Assembly: GCA_031272245.1 (NCBI GenBank)
Contig: JAISUE010000004.1
Span: 1 to 59,189, forward strand
Length of the DNA: 59,189 bases
Reading direction: 5' to 3'
From: Bacteroidales bacterium
GTDB lineage: Bacteria; Bacteroidota; Bacteroidia; Bacteroidales; P3
Notes under the pieces: model-generated
What the model was told of the DNA's origin: nothing
The model's input: only the letters and a program-made list of their open reading frames with translations
Database searches by the model: none
Translations under genes and position numbers: made by a program
In this document: piece by piece, positions 7,977 through 17,848 of the stretch
Position numbering within the stretch: the stretch's first letter is position 1
How the letters are laid out: the number at the start of each line of letters is the position of its first letter

Positions 7977-8372
7977 ATGGATATTCAAATTCCGGAAGGG
8001 TTGGAAAACCGAATAGAAACTGTTGTGAATGAAAAAAATACAGCAAAAGCTCATGGTTCAGGTTTGCTTGACGTTTTTGCAACTCCTGCAATGATTGCTT
8101 TGATGGAAGAAACATCACATAAAAGTATTGAAAGTTATTTGCCGCATGGGTATGCTTCAGTTGGAACACAATTAAATATAAAACATGTGAAAGCTACGCC
8201 AAAAGGAATGAAGGTTTATTGTATTTCTAAATTGCAGACGGTGGAAGGCAGAAAGCTTTTGTTTTCGGTTGAGGCTTATGATGAAACAGACAAAATAGGG
8301 TATGGATTGCACGAGAGATATATTGTGGAAACAGATAGGTTTATGTCAAAAATTACTGTAAATAATAATTAA
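7977..8372 (+). CDS. FlK-like hotdog-fold thioesterase
   Basis: 131 residues of the small hotdog thioesterase type related to fluoroacetyl-CoA thioesterase FlK. The segment GSGLLDVFATPAMIALMEET (residues 27-46) carries the Thr and Glu of the FlK active site, and the His in NIKHVKATP is the third member. The length is normal. It would hydrolyse an acyl-CoA in the cytoplasm; the substrate is not evident, and specificity for fluoroacetate is not implied. It is followed after 6 bp by purN, so the two probably share a transcript, though no pathway link is obvious. Confidence 0.85.
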   Translation: MDIQIPEGLENRIETVVNEKNTAKAHGSGLLDVFATPAMIALMEETSHKSIESYLPHGYASVGTQLNIKHVKATPKGMKVYCISKLQTVEGRKLLFSVEAYDETDKIGYGLHERYIVETDRFMSKITVNNN

Positions 8373-8378
8373 AGAAAA

Positions 8379-8948
8379 ATGATTAAAGTAGCTTTGTTTG
8401 CATCAGGTAACGGAACAAATGTTCAACAGATTGCGGAGTATTTTTTGAAAAATGATAATGTTAAAATAGAAACAGTTATAGTTAATAAATCTGATGCTTA
8501 TGTGCTTGAAAGAGCAAAGAAACTTGGTATTGAAACTGCATACTTTAATAAAAATGATTTTTATAATACAGATAACGTTCTTAAATATTTGTTTGAAAAG
8601 GATATAGATTGGATTGTGCTTGCAGGTTTTCTGTGGCTTATACCTGAAAATCTATTGAAAAAATTTAATAATAAAATCATAAATATTCATCCTGCTCTTT
8701 TACCTCTATATGGCGGAAAGGGAATGTATGGACATTTTGTGCATGAGGCTGTGATTGCCGCAAAGGAAAAAATAAGTGGAATAACAGTACATACGGTTAA
8801 TAAAGATTACGATAAAGGAAAAATTATTTTTCAGGCAAGATGTAAAATAATGAGTACAGATACACCGCAAACACTTGCAGAAAAGATTCATTTGTTGGAA
8901 AAAGAATATTTTCCAACTGTTATAGCTTCTTTGTTAGCGTCATCTTAA
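8379..8948 (+). CDS. purN: Phosphoribosylglycinamide formyltransferase
   Basis: 189 residues, the usual PurN length. It transfers the formyl group of 10-formyl-tetrahydrofolate to GAR in purine synthesis. The phosphate-binding start VALFASGNGTN and the catalytic block NIHPALLP (Asn, His) are present; the catalytic Asp follows in HTVNKDYDKG. The family loop LPLYGGKGMYG is typical. It lies 6 bp after the thioesterase gene, and its last 9 bp overlap the convergent tsaB gene, so transcripts from the two strands meet here. Confidence 0.96.
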   Translation: MIKVALFASGNGTNVQQIAEYFLKNDNVKIETVIVNKSDAYVLERAKKLGIETAYFNKNDFYNTDNVLKYLFEKDIDWIVLAGFLWLIPENLLKKFNNKIINIHPALLPLYGGKGMYGHFVHEAVIAAKEKISGITVHTVNKDYDKGKIIFQARCKIMSTDTPQTLAEKIHLLEKEYFPTVIASLLASS

Positions 8949-9638
8949 TCCTTTTACTTGAGATGGTGCAGCAATGAAATCTTTTAGATAATAGGGTTCA
9001 AAGTATGCTATATCTTCAAATTCATTATTCATATATTTTTTTATGACAGGTTTTATCATATATTTTGCAGATAAAAGAATGGTTTCATCAAAAATATATT
9101 TTTTATCTGTCAAAATGTTTCTGCATTTGGCAGCTCCATCACCGCAAACAAGAATATTTTCCGCATTTTTAAGGTAATCATTATAAATATTAGGTGTAAT
9201 AATATCTGCAGATACTTGCTTGATAATTTGCATATCTGAATTGTAAATAGCGGAATAAACTTCCATTCTTCGTGCATCAATCATAGGGAGAATGGTATTT
9301 GGATGATTTTTTTCAGTTAATACTCTTTCTACTAATATTTGTAGAGTTTCAATACTGATAAGTGGTATATTTAAAGCATAACAGATACCTTTTGCAGTTG
9401 AGACTCCAATGCGTAAGCCTGTATATGAACCAGGTCCTTTGCTAACTGCTACAGCGGAAAGGTTATTATAATTATAAGAAAGCTTGTGAAATAAATTGTC
9501 AATAAAAACTGACAGTAAGCGAGAATGAGCATTAGGAATATTGCTTTCATTGTATGCAACAATGTTTTCGCCTTCTGCTAAAGCACAAGAGCATATATTA
9601 GTTGCGGTTTCAATTAATAAAAATAAAGGCTTATTCAC
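8940..9638 (-). CDS. tsaB: tRNA threonylcarbamoyladenosine biosynthesis protein TsaB
   Basis: 232 residues, ASKHA-fold partner of TsaD in making the t6A modification at position 37 of ANN-decoding tRNAs. The start LFLLIETATNICSCAL and the block AVSKGPGSYTGLRIGVSTAKG (about residues 62-82) are diagnostic of TsaB, which lacks the metal-site histidines of TsaD. The start codon is GTG, and no in-frame ATG lies near the N-terminus. It follows the S41 protease gene by 15 bp on the same strand, in a glmS - protease - tsaB run. The 3' end overlaps purN by 9 bp. Confidence 0.94.
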   Translation of the reverse strand: MNKPLFLLIETATNICSCALAEGENIVAYNESNIPNAHSRLLSVFIDNLFHKLSYNYNNLSAVAVSKGPGSYTGLRIGVSTAKGICYALNIPLISIETLQILVERVLTEKNHPNTILPMIDARRMEVYSAIYNSDMQIIKQVSADIITPNIYNDYLKNAENILVCGDGAAKCRNILTDKKYIFDETILLSAKYMIKPVIKKYMNNEFEDIAYFEPYYLKDFIAAPSQVKGLR

Positions 9639-9653
9639 TTTTTGAATTTGTAA

Positions 9654-11237
9654 TTAAAATTTGGTTAATGCTTTCTGCACATCTTCATCCATTGTAAGAA
9701 AAATAGAGTAGAATGTTTCATCATCAAAAATAATTTGACCAATATATGATTTTATCAAAGTTTTTACTGATATAATTTCCTTTTCAGATAAGCGTGGTGT
9801 GCAGTTGTTGTTTTTTGCATACATAAGAAATTGGTTGTAAAGATTAGAGTTTATATTGAATTGTGATATAAACTGTTTGCCATTAGAATATTTTGTAAAA
9901 TCTTTGCGATTTTTGTCTGCATATTCAAAACAGAATTTGTAAATAAGTCCAAAACGAAGGAGTTCAGAATAACTTTCCGAACGTTTATAATTATGATAAG
10001 GAAAATCTATGTCTGGTTCAATTCCACCACCTCCGTAAACGGTACGTCCGTTTTTTGTTTTATAGAGAAGGGAATCAACATGAGAAATAGTGTCGGCATT
10101 TTTTTCCATATTTGCATATCTTGTAATGAAATCTGCATAGTATTGTTCAGGATCATTTGAAACATAAGGTCGTTGAATACATCTGCCTGATGGAGTATAA
10201 TAGCGGCTGACAGTTAATCTTATTGCAGAACTGTCTGTTAAAAGTATTTGCTCCTGTACTAAACCTTTTCCAAATGTACGTCTTCCTGCTATTGTTGCAC
10301 GATCGTTATCTTGTAATGCCCCTGCAAGTATTTCAGATGCAGATGCACTTACTTCGTCTATTAATACAATCATTTTGCCCTTTTCAAACAACCCGCCGGA
10401 TGTAGCAAAACTTTTATTTTCTTTTGTGCCATTGCGACCTTTGGTAAAGACTATTAAATCTCCTTTAGGCAAAAATTCATCAGCAATAGCAACTGCTTCC
10501 TGTAAGTAGCCTCCACCATTTCCTCTTAAATCAAATATTAATTGAGTCATACCATGATCATATCGTAAAATATATAAAGCTTTACTTACTTCATTTGCCG
10601 AAGAAGCGCTAAATTCATTAAGTTTTATGTAGCCAGTGTTTTCATTTAGCATACCAAAATAATCAACACTGTTTGTTGTTATTACATCTCGTAATACATA
10701 AAAATCTAACAATTTACTCAATCCATTCCGTTTTATAGACAGTTTTACTTTTGTTCCTTTTTTACCTTTAAGAAGTTTTAGGACATTATCATTATCTATG
10801 TTTTTATTTGCCCAAAGAGAATCATTAATCTTTACAATCCTATCACCTGCCATAATTCCAACTTTATATGAAGGTCCTCCTTTTAAAGGTTGTATAACGA
10901 CAATGGTATCTTCTACTATTCTAAATTGAATACCAATTCCTTCAAAATTACCATTAAGATTTTCACTTTCTTTTCTTACTTGAGCAACTGTAAGATAGAC
11001 ACTGTGTGGATCTAATTGTGATAAAATACTTGTAATAGCTTCATCAGTTAGGGTATCTAAATTAACTTTGTCCACATAACGTTCGTTAATAAGTTGAAGT
11101 ATGTTTTGAAGTTTAGTTGCACTGTTATTTGTTGGGTATTTGATGAAGGTTGTTTTTTGTACTTCAATTATACCTATTGCAATGCCAACAAGTAGAGATA
11201 TAATAATTATTGTAACGGTTTTTGCTTTTGATTTCAT
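9654..11237 (-). CDS. S41 family C-terminal processing peptidase
   Basis: 527 residues with an N-terminal signal anchor (about residues 7-25), so it acts in the periplasm. A PDZ domain follows (residues about 85-170: IQPLKGGPSYKVGIMAGDRI) and then the S41 protease core. The catalytic Ser is in VSASASEIL and the Lys in GRRTFGKGLVQ, the usual Ser-Lys dyad. A C-terminal helical region of about 120 residues follows YGGGGIEPDI. Such CtpA/Tsp-like enzymes trim or degrade periplasmic proteins. Located between glmS and tsaB with gaps of 23 and 15 bp, it is probably co-transcribed with both. Confidence 0.94.
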   Translation of the reverse strand: MKSKAKTVTIIIISLLVGIAIGIIEVQKTTFIKYPTNNSATKLQNILQLINERYVDKVNLDTLTDEAITSILSQLDPHSVYLTVAQVRKESENLNGNFEGIGIQFRIVEDTIVVIQPLKGGPSYKVGIMAGDRIVKINDSLWANKNIDNDNVLKLLKGKKGTKVKLSIKRNGLSKLLDFYVLRDVITTNSVDYFGMLNENTGYIKLNEFSASSANEVSKALYILRYDHGMTQLIFDLRGNGGGYLQEAVAIADEFLPKGDLIVFTKGRNGTKENKSFATSGGLFEKGKMIVLIDEVSASASEILAGALQDNDRATIAGRRTFGKGLVQEQILLTDSSAIRLTVSRYYTPSGRCIQRPYVSNDPEQYYADFITRYANMEKNADTISHVDSLLYKTKNGRTVYGGGGIEPDIDFPYHNYKRSESYSELLRFGLIYKFCFEYADKNRKDFTKYSNGKQFISQFNINSNLYNQFLMYAKNNNCTPRLSEKEIISVKTLIKSYIGQIIFDDETFYSIFLTMDEDVQKALTKF

Positions 11238-11260
11238 TCTGTTACTTAATAGTGTTTGAG

Positions 11261-13108
11261 TTATTCTACAGTTACGCTTTTAGCCAAATTTCTTGGCTGG
11301 TCAACATTTCTGCCTTTGGCTGTAGCAATGTAATATGATAAAAGTTGCAATGGAATAACTGTAAGCAATGGAGTTAAGCATTCTTCAGTATTAGGAATTT
11401 CTATAACATAGTCAGCAATGTTTGATATTGTAGTATCTCCTTCGGAAACGATAGCAATAATTCTTCCTTTTCGTGCTTTTAATTCTTCAATGTTGGATAC
11501 TATTTTGTCATACATTTTGAATTTTGGAGCTATAACAACAATAGGCATTTCTTCATCTATTAAAGCAATAGGTCCGTGTTTCATTTCAGCAGCAGGATAA
11601 CCTTCGGCGTGAATGTATGAAATTTCTTTAAGTTTCAAAGCACCTTCCAAAGCTACGGGATAATTGTAACCTCGTCCCAAATACATAAAGTTATGAGCGT
11701 AAGTAAAAATCTTGCTCATATTTTTTATTTCATCAGCTTTTAGAATTATTTTTTCTATTTTGTTGGTTATTTCAAATAATGCTTTAACTAATTGTTTATA
11801 CAGAGATATTTCTATCGTTCCGAGTTCCTTTCCTAATAAAAGAGTTATCATTGTTAAAACGGCTACTTGTGTAGTAAAAGCTTTAGTTGACGCAACTCCT
11901 ATTTCTGGTCCAGCATGAGTGTATGTGCCACTATGTGTTACTCGAGCTAAAGATGAACCTACAACATTGCAAATCCCATAAATGAATGCCCCTTTTCCCT
12001 TTGCAAGTTCAATAGCTGCAAGAGTATCTGCGGTTTCTCCCGATTGAGAAATAGCAATCATTACATCGTCTTCAAATATTACAGGATTGCGATAACGAAA
12101 TTCTGATGCTACTTCTACTTCTACAGGTAATTTGCAATAGTACTCAATTAAATATTTTCCTATTAAAGCAGCATGCCATGAAGTACCGCAGGCTGTAATG
12201 AGAATACGGCGGGCTTTGCGAAATTTTTCTATGTTTTCACGGATGCCGCTTAACATTATGTCCTGTAATTCTGTTTGAACACGTCCATTCATACACATTA
12301 TAAGGCTTTTTGGCTGTTCAAAAATTTCTTTGAGCATAAAATGAGGAAAGCCACCTTTTTCTATTTCGCTTAAATCCATTTGTATTTTTTGAATTTTAGG
12401 TTTCAGCTCTATGTTAGCAAGGTTTTTAACTACTATTTCTTTTGCACCTCTTTTTATTTCAACTATTTCCTCATCATTAAGATAAATTACATCTTTTGTA
12501 TATTCAACGATTGGTGAAGCATCAGAACCTAAAAAATATTCATCTTTGCCAACGCCTATAATTAAAGGTGAGCCTTTGCGGGCAGCAACTAATGTATTAG
12601 GATTTCCCTTTTCCAAAACTCCTATTGCATAAGCACCTACTACTTGCGAAAGAGCCTGATGTACAGCTTCATAAAGAGAACACTGTTCTTCATTCATTAT
12701 ATATTCTATAAATTGAACCAAAACTTCAGTATCAGTTTGACTGATAAATTTAAATCCTTTTAGTTCTAACATTTGTTTTAACGCTAAATAATTTTCAATT
12801 ATTCCGTTATGTATCAATGCAAGATTTTCACTTTGTGAATAATGAGGGTGAGCGTTAATATCACTTGGCTCTCCATGTGTTGCCCAACGAGTGTGAGCAA
12901 TTCCTATAGTTCCATTAATGTTTTTATCTTTACAGAATTGTTCTAAATTTATTACTTTCCCACGAGTTTTATATACATGAAGTTCAGCATTATTATCTAA
13001 TAATGCTATACCTGCACTGTCATATCCACGATATTCTAAACGATGAAGACCTTTTATTAAGATAGGATAAGCATCTTTATTGCCGATATATCCAACTATT
13101 CCGCACAT
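11261..13108 (-). CDS. glmS: Glutamine--fructose-6-phosphate aminotransferase (isomerizing)
   Basis: 615 residues, normal for GlmS. It makes glucosamine-6-phosphate from fructose-6-phosphate and glutamine, the first committed step to UDP-GlcNAc for peptidoglycan and LPS. The N-terminal amidotransferase has Cys2 (MCGIVGYIG) and RLEYRGYDSAG. Two SIS domains follow (TACGTSWHAALIGKY; SQSGETADTLAA; second at LGRGYNYPVALEGALKLKEI). The C-terminus RNLAKSVTVE is the classic family end. First gene of the glmS - S41 peptidase - tsaB run. A -7 box is at 13140-13147. I see no glmS ribozyme upstream. Confidence 0.98.
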   Translation of the reverse strand: MCGIVGYIGNKDAYPILIKGLHRLEYRGYDSAGIALLDNNAELHVYKTRGKVINLEQFCKDKNINGTIGIAHTRWATHGEPSDINAHPHYSQSENLALIHNGIIENYLALKQMLELKGFKFISQTDTEVLVQFIEYIMNEEQCSLYEAVHQALSQVVGAYAIGVLEKGNPNTLVAARKGSPLIIGVGKDEYFLGSDASPIVEYTKDVIYLNDEEIVEIKRGAKEIVVKNLANIELKPKIQKIQMDLSEIEKGGFPHFMLKEIFEQPKSLIMCMNGRVQTELQDIMLSGIRENIEKFRKARRILITACGTSWHAALIGKYLIEYYCKLPVEVEVASEFRYRNPVIFEDDVMIAISQSGETADTLAAIELAKGKGAFIYGICNVVGSSLARVTHSGTYTHAGPEIGVASTKAFTTQVAVLTMITLLLGKELGTIEISLYKQLVKALFEITNKIEKIILKADEIKNMSKIFTYAHNFMYLGRGYNYPVALEGALKLKEISYIHAEGYPAAEMKHGPIALIDEEMPIVVIAPKFKMYDKIVSNIEELKARKGRIIAIVSEGDTTISNIADYVIEIPNTEECLTPLLTVIPLQLLSYYIATAKGRNVDQPRNLAKSVTVE

Positions 13109-13139
13109 AAAATTATTTTATTTATAATATTTTAAGTTG

Positions 13140-13147
13140 CAAAATTA
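13140..13147 (-). promoter_or_regulatory. -7 promoter box of the glmS operon
   Basis: Minus-strand TAATTTTG, matching TAnnTTTG, 32 bp before the glmS ATG. Confidence 0.5.
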
Positions 13148-13288
13148 AGGAAAAAAAATATAAAAGTAGTAAAATACCTATAAAAAACGCTGTAAAAAAT
13201 AAAAAAAACACTGTAAAATAAAACAAAGATATATATTCAATAAATCTTTTTCTTTTTATAATTTTCTTTTGTTTATTCTTAAATTTCT

Positions 13289-13296
13289 TACTTTTG
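13289..13296 (+). promoter_or_regulatory. -7 promoter box abutting the tamB-like start codon
   Basis: TACTTTTG with TTTG 17 bp upstream (13268-13271). It ends only 4 bp before the ATG at 13301, so transcription would start at or just after the initiation codon. Either the mRNA is leaderless or nearly so, or a different promoter is used. Confidence 0.45.
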
Positions 13297-13300
13297 CCAA

Positions 13301-16300
13301 ATGAAACGAAGCAAATTTAAAGTTAAACAATTATTACAAAACAAAATAGCAAAGATTATTTTTAAGTCTTTGATATGTTTGTTTGTTGTTATTTATTTGC
13401 TTGTTACTTTACTTAACACATCTCTATTTCAAACTATTATAGCAAACTCTGCTTCAAATTTTTTTTCACAGCAATGGCAAACAGAATTAAGAATTTCTGC
13501 AATTTCCATAGATATTTTCAGAGGTATTAAAATTCATGATGTTTATTTGGAAGACCAAAAGGGAGATACAATAATTGCTGCAGATGATATACGCATATCG
13601 TTTGACTTTTTCCCTTTTTACAATGGATTGAACGTTAACAGGGTAACTTTAAATGATGTAACCTTCAATCTTTGTAAAAATGACGGAAGATTGAATTTTG
13701 CATTCATCATTGATTACTTTAAAAGTAACAAGGAAAAAAAGAAAAAGAACAAAAAAGCTTTTGTAGTTAGGGTAAAGCATGTATCTATGAAGAATGTTAA
13801 CTTTCTTCTTGATGTAAGTAATGAAAAACCTGATTTGCAAGAGGGGTTATTCAATGGGAAGTATGAAAAATATACAAATATAAATGCGGAAATAAGCAAT
13901 ATAAAAGTTATCAAAGACAGTGTGTTGTGTGAAATAAAACATTTTGAAACTAGAGAACGTTCAGGTTTTGTTTTGAATAATTTGATGGGTAAAATTATTG
14001 CCTCACCATCTTTAATTGAGGTAAAGGGAATGAATTTGATAACGCCTTTTACACACATTTATGCTGACTGTCGTTTGCAGGCTACAAGTTGGAAAACTTA
14101 TAAATATTTCATGGATAGTGTCAATATGAATGTGGTATTTAGAGATAGTACATTGCTTGGTGGAAAGGATGCAACTTTTTGGACAAAGAGTATGCAGGGA
14201 TTTACTGAAAAATTCAATGTAAAAGGTAATGTTAATGGCTGTGTAGCCAATATGAAAATAGGTGATTTGGAAATAATAAACAAAAATACGCATATTGCTT
14301 TGGATGGTGTGATAGAAGGATTGCCTGATGTTACAAACACGTATTGTGATTTGAATTTAAAGGATTTAACATCTTCATGTGAGGATATAAATGGATTAGC
14401 AATGGGAAAGATAGGTGAGAATATAAAATTACCAAAGCAGTTGGCAAATATTGGTACTTTTTCCATTGTTGCAAATGTGAAAGGGATGATGAAAGAGTTT
14501 GATGCTGCTGCCTTTGTAACTTCACAAGCCGGTACTTTGGACTTGATAGCAAAGAGTGTTTATGATGAAACATCAAATGTTACAACTTATGCTGCAGAAT
14601 TAAATTCAGGGGGCTTTAATATAGGACAGGTGTTAGATAACGATATGTTTGGCACGGCAGATGTGAATGCCAAAGTAAGTTTTAAAGGTACTGACTTTAA
14701 ACAAAATATGACTGCTGATATTGATGTCGATTTACATTACGCAACCATAAAAGGCAATACTTATAACATTGTGAATTGTGTGGGAAAACTGCATAATGGT
14801 AAAGTAGATGCATGCTTAAATATTGAAGACAAAGATATTGTTATGATGGCAAATGCGATAGTGGATTTAACTGATAGCAAACGGACGTCAATAAATTTTT
14901 CGGCAGATATTGACAATGCGGATTTGGCAGAGATAAACTTTTTCACATTTGCGGATTCAAATGCTGTTGTGTCGGCGAAGATTGAAGCGGATATTCGTAA
15001 TTTAAATATGAAAATGCTTGATGCAGACGTGAATATAAAAGATTTTGAGGTGAGAAATACGAAAAAAGATTTCACATTGAACAATTTTAATTTGAATATA
15101 GCTTCCGTGGATACTATTAATAAACAATTAACTATCAACTCTGAAGTGTTTGATTTCCGCCTCTTCGGGCGTTTTGAATTGAATGAAATAGGTGGAGATT
15201 TTGCTAATGTGATTAAAAATTATCTCCCGGATTTCAAAGAAAAAGAAATTGATAATACAATTGCAGATACTAAAAATTTGTTAAAAAATAAAACTAAACA
15301 AGTGGAAGATTCTGCAATTATACATTCAGACATAACCTTTGATGCTGATTTGAAAAACGTTACTCCTTTGTTGCATCTTTTTATACCGCAGATAGAACTT
15401 AATCACAGTACTAAAATAAATGGAAGTCTTAATAATGAAGATAAGTTAAAGTTTAATTTTACAAGTAGAGAAGTAAAACTGTCTTCAATTCTTTTGGAAA
15501 ATTTTGCGATAAAATGTGAAGACAAAAAAGGTACATTAGCTATCAATCTTACAATGGATAAATGTTTCCTGTCAGACAGCTTGTACTTACCGCAATTTAA
15601 CGGACAGATTTCAACAAGCAAAGAGAAAATAAATATGTCGTTGTTGTTTGACGATAAATTGAATAAAGCAAATCAGTTGGAAGGTAATCTGAATTTGGGA
15701 TTTTTCATTGACGGGAAAAATATGCACGGCAGTTTTGCAAATTCGTATTTGCAAATTTTGAACAGGAAAATAAATATAAATGAAAATAATCTCATAAGTT
15801 ATAATGGTGAAAAACTTTCATTGATCAATTTAATGCTTTATGATAGCGAAGAAAAGATACAGATAGATGGAAATCTATCGGAATCTATTGATGATTCCTT
15901 AAAAGTTAAGTTTGAAAACTTGGATATATCTCTGCTCAATTCTTTTCTAAAGGAATCAAATACTATTCTCTATGGCAGGTTGAATGAAACAGTAATTCTG
16001 AAAACTGTGTTTGATAAACCTGTTCTTACATCATCTTTGCGTATAGATGATTTAAAAATTAACGACATCTCTTTAGGATACGCATGGCTTAATGTTAATA
16101 AAACTTACAATACTGAAAAACTTTATGCCGATATTAAGTTATTGAAACAAGATTCTGTGCAAAACATACCTTTATCAGTTAAAGGATATATAAATCTTAA
16201 TGATGAAAAAGACAATCTTGATTTATCTGTAGGATTTAAAAACTTTAACGTTGGCATCATTCAAAAATATCTTGCAAAGTTTTCTTCTAAATTTTCAGGT

Positions 16301-17848
16301 TATCTTTTTGCAGATAATATCAAAGTAAAAGGAAAGTTTAATCAGCCGGATATAAGAGGAAATTTATTTGTTAAAGATGGAGTAATCAAAATAGATATGA
16401 TAGGTACAACGTATTTCTTTGACGACACAATCAAATTAAATAACAATTATTTTTCATTTAATAATTTTATGTTTTATGATGAACAGCAAAACAAAATAGT
16501 TTTAAATGGTAGTGTCAATCATAAAGAATTCCGTGATTATAATATTAATCTTATAGCTTTGGCAGATAAAATAAAGATATTAAATACGAAAGCGAGTGCT
16601 AATACAAAATATTACGGCACTGCTTATGCTTCGGCAAGTGTAAAATTAGACGGTGATCTTAACCTTTTAAATATAGATATAAAAGCTAAAACAGAGAAGG
16701 GAACAATGTTGGTCGTGCCGGTTAGCAGTAAAATGTCGGCAAAAGAAAACGATTTCATTGTCTTTTCTGCTCCCGAAACAGATTCTGTATCATGGCAATC
16801 TGACATTACGACAAACTCATCCATCAATAATAATGGTAAAGACGAATATATGAAATTGAATATTTCTATGGATTTAAGCGTAACTCCGGATGCACAAATT
16901 AATGTGCCTATGGATTTCAAAGAGATTTCAGGAAGTCTTTCCGCTTTTCCAAGTGGTGATTTGAAAATAGACATTGATACAAAAGGTGATGTAAAAATGT
17001 ATGGTAAGGTAGATATTGATAAAGGTAATTTTAATATGGGATTGCTTTCGGCTGTAGCAAGGAATTTTGTGTTGCAGAAAGGCGGTTCAATACAGTTTAC
17101 AGGTGGAAGCCCTTCTGAAGCACAGATAGACATAAAAGCTATTTACAAAACCAAAGCTCCATTAACAATGTTGGGTGAAGGGTTAGAATATAGACAGAAA
17201 GCGGATGTGGATTGTATTGTTAATTTGACGGAAAATCTTACTGACCCCAAACCATCTTTTGACATACAACTGCCAAATACTGACCAGCAGACAACGGATA
17301 AACTCTTTAATGTCCTTAATCTTGACAAGACAAACAGTGAAACAATGTTTATGCAGGTGGCATCTCTTATGATTACAGGTGGTTTTTATCAGGACGGTGG
17401 AGATTATGCAACTAATTTTAATGCATCTTATGTGGAAAATTCAGCTTTTGATGCTCTTTTCTCGCAGGTGAACAGCAAAATTTCTAACTTTTTTAATGTA
17501 GATTTCACAGGAGGAGTAGAGATGAGTGATGATGAAACTGTTGGGAATCGCCTTAATGCCGGTGTTTCCAAAGACTTTGGGCGTTGGTATTTCAATGTTA
17601 ATACAAGTTTTAATCAGACTAATCAACAGCAGAGTGAAGAAAACTCAGACATTACTTCACTTGGTATCTTTGAAGGAAATGTTGGTTACAGAATCACGGA
17701 TAATCTGGTTATTCAAGGTTACAATAAGTCAAATAAAGATAACTTTGAAAAGATGTATATTACTCCTTATACACAAGGTATTGGATTGCAATATCGCCGT
17801 CAATATCGTAAATTCTCTGATATATTTCGCACAAAACGTAAAAAATAA
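13301..17848 (+). CDS. TamB-like translocation/assembly module protein
   Basis: 1515 residues with one N-terminal membrane anchor (about 18-38) and then a very long beta-rich body of repeating AsmA/DUF490 strands, ending in the conserved TamB C-terminal domain (about residues 1120-1470: GTMLVVPVSSK, then VARNFVLQKGGSIQFTGG, and DFTGGVEMS). TamB-type proteins span the periplasm from the inner membrane and help move lipids or assemble outer-membrane proteins. The length and domain order fit the Bacteroidetes form. The stop codon overlaps the start of hemW (TAATG), so the two are translationally coupled. TamA is not nearby. No internal Met gives a better start; the odd promoter spacing is noted separately. 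Confidence 0.9.
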   Translation: MKRSKFKVKQLLQNKIAKIIFKSLICLFVVIYLLVTLLNTSLFQTIIANSASNFFSQQWQTELRISAISIDIFRGIKIHDVYLEDQKGDTIIAADDIRISFDFFPFYNGLNVNRVTLNDVTFNLCKNDGRLNFAFIIDYFKSNKEKKKKNKKAFVVRVKHVSMKNVNFLLDVSNEKPDLQEGLFNGKYEKYTNINAEISNIKVIKDSVLCEIKHFETRERSGFVLNNLMGKIIASPSLIEVKGMNLITPFTHIYADCRLQATSWKTYKYFMDSVNMNVVFRDSTLLGGKDATFWTKSMQGFTEKFNVKGNVNGCVANMKIGDLEIINKNTHIALDGVIEGLPDVTNTYCDLNLKDLTSSCEDINGLAMGKIGENIKLPKQLANIGTFSIVANVKGMMKEFDAAAFVTSQAGTLDLIAKSVYDETSNVTTYAAELNSGGFNIGQVLDNDMFGTADVNAKVSFKGTDFKQNMTADIDVDLHYATIKGNTYNIVNCVGKLHNGKVDACLNIEDKDIVMMANAIVDLTDSKRTSINFSADIDNADLAEINFFTFADSNAVVSAKIEADIRNLNMKMLDADVNIKDFEVRNTKKDFTLNNFNLNIASVDTINKQLTINSEVFDFRLFGRFELNEIGGDFANVIKNYLPDFKEKEIDNTIADTKNLLKNKTKQVEDSAIIHSDITFDADLKNVTPLLHLFIPQIELNHSTKINGSLNNEDKLKFNFTSREVKLSSILLENFAIKCEDKKGTLAINLTMDKCFLSDSLYLPQFNGQISTSKEKINMSLLFDDKLNKANQLEGNLNLGFFIDGKNMHGSFANSYLQILNRKININENNLISYNGEKLSLINLMLYDSEEKIQIDGNLSESIDDSLKVKFENLDISLLNSFLKESNTILYGRLNETVILKTVFDKPVLTSSLRIDDLKINDISLGYAWLNVNKTYNTEKLYADIKLLKQDSVQNIPLSVKGYINLNDEKDNLDLSVGFKNFNVGIIQKYLAKFSSKFSGYLFADNIKVKGKFNQPDIRGNLFVKDGVIKIDMIGTTYFFDDTIKLNNNYFSFNNFMFYDEQQNKIVLNGSVNHKEFRDYNINLIALADKIKILNTKASANTKYYGTAYASASVKLDGDLNLLNIDIKAKTEKGTMLVVPVSSKMSAKENDFIVFSAPETDSVSWQSDITTNSSINNNGKDEYMKLNISMDLSVTPDAQINVPMDFKEISGSLSAFPSGDLKIDIDTKGDVKMYGKVDIDKGNFNMGLLSAVARNFVLQKGGSIQFTGGSPSEAQIDIKAIYKTKAPLTMLGEGLEYRQKADVDCIVNLTENLTDPKPSFDIQLPNTDQQTTDKLFNVLNLDKTNSETMFMQVASLMITGGFYQDGGDYATNFNASYVENSAFDALFSQVNSKISNFFNVDFTGGVEMSDDETVGNRLNAGVSKDFGRWYFNVNTSFNQTNQQQSEENSDITSLGIFEGNVGYRITDNLVIQGYNKSNKDNFEKMYITPYTQGIGLQYRRQYRKFSDIFRTKRKK

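Noticed and set aside
13109-13300. Possible glmS ribozyme upstream of glmS
   Set aside because: The leader after the predicted start is only about 25 nt and lacks the ribozyme core. This control is not expected in Bacteroidetes.
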